From: Garcia nutans
Lineage: Eukaryota; Streptophyta; Magnoliopsida; Malpighiales; Euphorbiaceae
DNA length: 64,000 bases
Assembly: GCA_947685225.1 (NCBI GenBank)
Contig: CANTUV010000024.1
Span: 54,216,001-54,280,000 of the forward strand
Reading direction: 5' to 3'
Below are positions 59,240-64,000 of this stretch, piece by piece. Position numbers and translations under genes: made by a program. The notes below the pieces were generated by a model. That model was given only the letters and a program-made list of their open reading frames with translations. It ran no database searches and had not been told where the DNA came from. Numbering within the stretch: the stretch's first letter is position 1; each line of letters opens with the position of its first letter.

Positions 59240-62200
59240 TGTAACACCCCTTCCCAGCCTACGTTTGTAAGCCGAGTAGAGGCGCCACACTAACCTAATG
59301 TTGCTACCAATTTTACTCAGTCAAATTTTAGTTTCAGTTTTTACAGAAATTTGGCCAGAGGTTCGCCTAGAAATTGGGTCCCAAGTGTCGACAAAACTGG
59401 TTTTTCTGATTTTTGAAAATATTTTTACACAAACCAATGCGAACACAATCAGTCTCAATACACTCCCAATGAATCCCCCTTATAACCTCAACTACAAACC
59501 TGCAATAAGAATTCACACTTCTAGTACAAAATAAAGTAGAGGTTTATTATTATGACATACTACTAACATACAGTATAACATAGTAATTCTCAATCTTATA
59601 TATATATAAATGTTACAACTAGTTAACTCAAAATGGAAACTAAGAGATCTACCCTGAGATGCTGTGGGTCTGGTCGTCGCTTCCCAAGAGTTAGCTACTG
59701 CTCCAAACCTATGAGTCAAGGAAAACTTAACTCGCTGAGCAATGTCGCTCAGTGGGTACTTTACCAATGGAAATAAAAGTAAAGAGTATTTGTACAAGCA
59801 AGGCAATAAAATATATGAATGTTAAATACTATAAGCGATAAATATAAAGCTCACTTCAATGAAATAAAAACGTACTTCCCGAAAAAGAATTTCAAGTTTT
59901 TCAAAAGATTTCAACTAAAATTGTAAAATATTCACAATTCAACTTATGCCATAAAATAGTCGTGTCATAGTTTGTAAATTTTTGCTCTACTGGTAAAAGT
60001 AAAATCACAGTGATAAGGCAGTGACCCTCACCACTGTAACACAGGTGGCCCTCACCACCGACATCAAATCACAGGAATGGTCCCCACCATCCTGGTTATA
60101 ACCAATGGCCCTCACCATTGGCCCCAATGGCCCTCACCATTGAGTTCAGATCATAACAATTCAATCACAATATCAAGCAGTACTGCATAAGTTAGTATAG
60201 TGCACTATACCCTTATCTACCAAGTTCAACCACCAAGTAGAGCATAAGAGTTTAAAATTCAAATCCAAGATTTCCACAAATTTTCAAATGATTTGCACAT
60301 TCCTTTTCATTTTTACCAAGTCATGCCATTTCGCCGTGTACTAACTCTGTGGCTAAAGGCCGTTTCATTTCCAAGTGTTTACCATCATTCCCAGTCATTT
60401 CCACACACTAACAATTCCCAAAAATGACAAAAAAAAAAGTAACACGGTGCGTAAAATCGGCAACGCAAATGGCATGACCATATGAATAGTAAAATCTGGT
60501 TTTCATCTAAATTTCAGTCAATTTCAGTCATGCATTTGACTAGGTAAATGATCTTATTTTTGGATAAAATTTTATAGGAAACTTATTTCATAGGTTGACT
60601 AATTTCATGTAAAATTTTGTCGAACAATTCCATCGTTTGCTGCCTCAACCGGCTGCCCAAAGTTGGGTCCAGAATTGGCTCCCAAAGGGCACCAATTCGG
60701 CCCCCACTTGCATTTGGTGCAAAATTGTTTATATTTTTGTTCTAAACCCATTTCAAAGCTTCCCTAATAATCTAATGAGGACTTAGACACTTCCCTTTTA
60801 AAATAACTTGATTGTTTAAATCAATTTGGACTAAATGGAGTTCATAAACTCTTTTACCAAAATCATTGAAAACATTAGATTTCATTTGAATTTAAACAAC
60901 CCAATCACCACATGGATTCAAAAATACCACTCAACAATTGAATTCAAACTCAAACAAAATATTTAGGCATCCATTGCAAAAGTTCCATAGATAAATTTTT
61001 GGCAAGAAAATGAAAGAAAAATTAATTCTTCCAAGGTAAAGTACCAAACCTTGTATTTTAATTTCCTTTTGCTTTCCCTTCTCTTTCAAGCTCTTCCTTC
61101 TCCTTATTTCCACCCTTGCCTACAAAAATTTCACAACACAACCTCAACCATAAACCCTAGAAATTTAGAACATGCACTACCCTTCCATTTCTTTTCAAAT
61201 TAAGTCCTAATCTAACCTTATTAAACCTTAGAAACCTTAATTCTTCCATTTAATTAATCAATATCATCACTACTTAAGTTTTCCCCAAATCCACCATAAG
61301 AACCCTAATTCCCAATCTTCCAATAGATGTATAAATACTTAAAATTGATACTAGAATTGAAGTCTACATGCTTTAAAACCTTAAAACTCACCTTGAACTT
61401 GAATCAAACTTGACAAAAACTAGAAATTCCTTGGTGTTCTTCTTATGGAGGCCGACGGGTTTGGGAGTGTTTTGGGGGAGAGTTTTTGTTCTTCTTGCTA
61501 TGGTATATGGTAGAAATGATGTCCACTTTTGGGGTGGATGAAGGCTTTAGGGCCACTTGTCCATCCCTTTTACCTTTTTTTTCTTAATAATTCTAAATGG
61601 CTAATTATGATTGGCCATCAAAAGATTTTTACATTTTTCTTCCCAATTAAGTCCTCCAACTTGTCCCTCTTCCCATTTTGGTACCCCAATTTGTGCCATG
61701 TTAGCCATATGGTACCTATATGGAACCGGGTCCATTTTACGCTCCGGCGATTAATCGGTCGTAACTTTTAGACCGTACGGTTCCACGAGGCAAACTACAT
61801 ATGGTTTTCATCCTCTTGACCTCTACTTTCTATTTTAAGGTCTATTTTAGGTTTCCAAGTCATTTTGAAAAATTACCAATAAGCCCTCAACTTTTTACAA
61901 AATTCCCTTTAGGTCCTTTCTTTGCTCGGGTTTGCCCGGGCTCCGTTTCTACTAACGATCATTTCATATTCAATCCCTCGACATCCTCTACACACTTGTG
62001 TGTTTATTTCCTACTTTGAATTCATGTATAAATTTTAATTAATAATGACCAAAATGCCCTTAGTCTACGTGTCTTCGTTTCTCTCTAACGAGGCATTTTC
62101 GAAGAATGTCACAGTTCATGGTTTTTACCCGGTTTTTCTCTAGTTTCCATTTCATTACACTATCACATACATTATTAAGACTTCCTAGACTGGTCACCTA

Positions 62201-62356
62201 TCACCGTTAGTTACGCACGTTTAACCTCGGTCCTTTAATGAATTATAGCTTAACGGTCTAGGGTTAGCCGGATCTCTTTAGCATGCCTACTTTGTCAGCA
62301 CGTGTGAATACTATACATGTAATTACTTTACATACCTGCTATGGCTGGTCGTGACA
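59240..62356 (-). repeat. 3' LTR of minus-strand chromovirus (3117 bp)
   Basis: On the minus strand it begins TGTCACGACCAGCC (62356) directly after the polypurine tract and ends GGGGTGTTACA (59240). The last 330 bp match the end of the LTR at 17757-18082. It contains a CTGAGC...GCTCAG hairpin (59735-59752) at the place of the double hairpin and TGGCCCTCACCATT repeats at 60027-60142. The rest is non-coding; open frames such as 61529-61771 are noise. Confidence 0.88.
60027..60142 (-). repeat. TGGCCCTCACCA tandem repeats
   Basis: Five degenerate copies of TGGCCCTCACCATTG and variants, spaced irregularly, several forming local dyads with neighbouring CCAATGG. Confidence 0.75.
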
Positions 62357-62357
62357 A

Positions 62358-62370
62358 TTTCTCCCCCGTT
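62358..62370 (-). other. Polypurine tract of minus-strand chromovirus
   Basis: The minus-strand reading AACGGGGGAGAAA lies just before the LTR start at 62356, a few bases after the pol stop codon (62374-62376). Confidence 0.85.
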
Positions 62371-62373
62371 AAT

Positions 62374-64000
62374 TTAGGCTTCGCCCCGAAGCCTATCAGG
62401 TGGAAATAAATATGTGTATTGCTTCCTCATAGTTTCTTCGTGTTCCCATGTAGCTTCTTCTACTTTGTGATTCCTCCAAAGTACTTTGACCAATGGGATC
62501 TTCTTATTCCGCAACTCTTTGATTTCCCGTGCTAGGATTTCTACCGGCTCTTCCTCGTACGTCAGGTCGGGCTGAATCTCAATGTCTTGAGCTTGTATGA
62601 CGTGGGTTGGATCTGAACGATACCTCCTTAGCATTGAAACATGGAAAACATCATGTATTTTACTTAATTCGGGTGGTAACACCAACTGGTAAGCTACCGG
62701 ACCTATCCATTTGATGATCTCATATGGTCCAATGAATCTAGGGCTTAGCTTGCCTTTCTGTTTAAATCGTAACACCTTCTTCCAAGGAGAGACTTTGAGG
62801 AATACTCTGTCACCGACCTCGAACAGTATGTCTTTCCTCTTTAGATCCGTGTATGATTTTTGCCTGTCCGCCGCTGCTTTTAATCGGTCTCGAATGATCT
62901 CTACCTTTTCCTCAGTTTCCTTAACTATGTCTGGCCCCAACATCTTTTCCTCGCTCAATTCTATCCAGCAAACTGGAGTTCTGCATTTCCGACCATACAG
63001 TGCTTCGTAAGGAACCATTTGTATGCTGGATTGATAGCTGTTGTTGTACGCGAATTCCATTAAGCTCAGGTGTTTGTCCCAGCTGCCTTTAAATTCTAAA
63101 ACGCACGCCCTCAGCATATCTTCCAAAACTTGAATCACTCTTTCCAACTGTCCGTCTGTCTGGGGATGGAATGCTGTACTGTAGTACGTTCGAGTCCCAA
63201 GGGCTGTTTGGAACTTCTGCCAAAAATTTGACGTGAAGCATGGATCTCGATCTGATATGATTGAAGTTGGAACTCTGTGGAGACGTACGATCTCTTTGAT
63301 GTACAAGTCTGCCAACTTGTCTAGCGAGTAATCCACACGTACTGGTAAGAAATGAGCAGACTTAGTAAGCCGATCCACGATTACCCAGATCGCGTCATGT
63401 TTGTCCCTAGTCATAGGCAATCTTGTGACAAAATCCATAGTAATATGGTCCCATTTCCAGGTTAGAATTGTGATAGGTTGTAGTAGTCCTGAGGGTAGTT
63501 GATGTTTCGCTTTCACTTACTGACAGGTCAGACACTTCATCACGCGATCCACGATGTCTCTTTTCATTCCTAGCCACCAGTAATACTCCTTCAAGTCCCG
63601 GTACATTTTCGTTGCTCCCGGATGCATTGTGTAAGGACTGTTATGAGCTTTTTGCAAAATTTGTTTCTTCAGTTCCTCAGACTTAGGTACCACCATTCTC
63701 TTCTTATAGTATAGGATACCATCTAGACGAAGTTGATAATCTCCTAACGAATTCTCCTACGCCTGTTGACTCCACTTCTTCACTTGTTCATCTTCCTTCT
63801 GAGCCTCACGTATTTGTTGATGTAAGGTAGGTCGCACGTGCATTTCTGCAAAGATAGCTCCATCTTCTGTGGCCTCTAATTCTACCCTCATAGCACGTAG
63901 CGCTTGCATTGACTTCCTACTAAGTGCATCTGCTACGACATTCGCTTTGCCCGGGTGATAGTTAATCGTATAGTCATAGTTGGCTAACAGTTGCATCCAT
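62374..64000 (-). pseudogene. pol: pol 3' half (RNase H end, integrase, chromodomain) of minus-strand chromovirus
   Basis: Read from 64000 downwards: the end of RNase H (NYHPGKANVVADALSRK), the integrase zinc domain (HNSPYTMHPGATKMY...CLTCQ), the DDE core with Asp in ITMDFV, Asp in IISDRDP and Glu in LERVIQVLEDML, the GPY/F module (FIGPYEIIKWIGPVAY) and a chromodomain (VLWRNHKVEEATWE). Two in-frame stops break it: 63757-63759 and 63517-63519 (CLTCQ-stop-VKAKHQ). The C-terminal 380 codons are otherwise open. It is a different family from the tandem array, which has other residues throughout and a different LTR, but the same chromovirus layout. The 5' two thirds lie outside the window. Confidence 0.93.

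Overview
This window is nuclear DNA of a flowering plant, most likely a eudicot. It is AT-rich, holds one multi-exon gene with GT-AG introns, and is otherwise packed with nested plant LTR retrotransposons: Ty3/gypsy chromoviruses with a tRNA-iMet-type primer site, Tat/Athila-like LTRs, Ty1/copia, an RTE-type LINE and an endogenous caulimovirid relic. I could not fix the species.

Layout. At 1-14577 lie two nearly identical chromovirus copies in tandem that share the middle LTR (internal, LTR 4867-7349, internal, LTR 12210-14577). They sit inside the pol gene of an older relative (14578-16926), which is fused by a deletion to its own 3' LTR (to 18082). At 18258-19908 is a minus-strand Tat/Athila-like LTR with its primer site. 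At 20217-24209 is a minus-strand chromovirus-type solo LTR with a perfect 5-bp target duplication, itself split by a second solo LTR (20708-22600). An AT-rich spacer with a minisatellite follows.

The only host gene runs from 26471 to 43576 on the plus strand. Its 18 exons encode a protein of about 512 aa of the N2227/carnosine N-methyltransferase-like family. Its introns carry an RTE LINE (about 28995-32090), a MITE (34678-35270), a Ty3 relic (about 37630-38240) and smaller fragments.

From 45003 to 54560 a decayed minus-strand copia element is broken into three blocks by later insertions, including two more minus-strand solo LTRs (46634-49080 and 50699-53329). A caulimovirid reverse-transcriptase relic lies at 55430-56160. 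A plus-strand LTR starting at 57401 is cut at 59239 by a minus-strand chromovirus whose 3' LTR (59240-62356) and 3' pol (62374-64000) run off the window.

Main discovery. Comparing the Ty3 LTRs shows dyad modules that recur although the rest of the LTR has diverged: a 38-bp palindrome near the LTR start; an inverted-repeat pair bracketing a cassette whose tandem repeats change completely from one LTR type to the next; and a double hairpin (CTAAGCC-GGCTTAG then GCGCGAT-ATCGCGC) that shows compensatory base changes. A fourth recurring feature is clusters of GGCCGTGTC dyads, shared even with a Tat/Athila-like LTR. Both tandem copies are dead: they share two stop codons and the loss of the first catalytic aspartate of reverse transcriptase.
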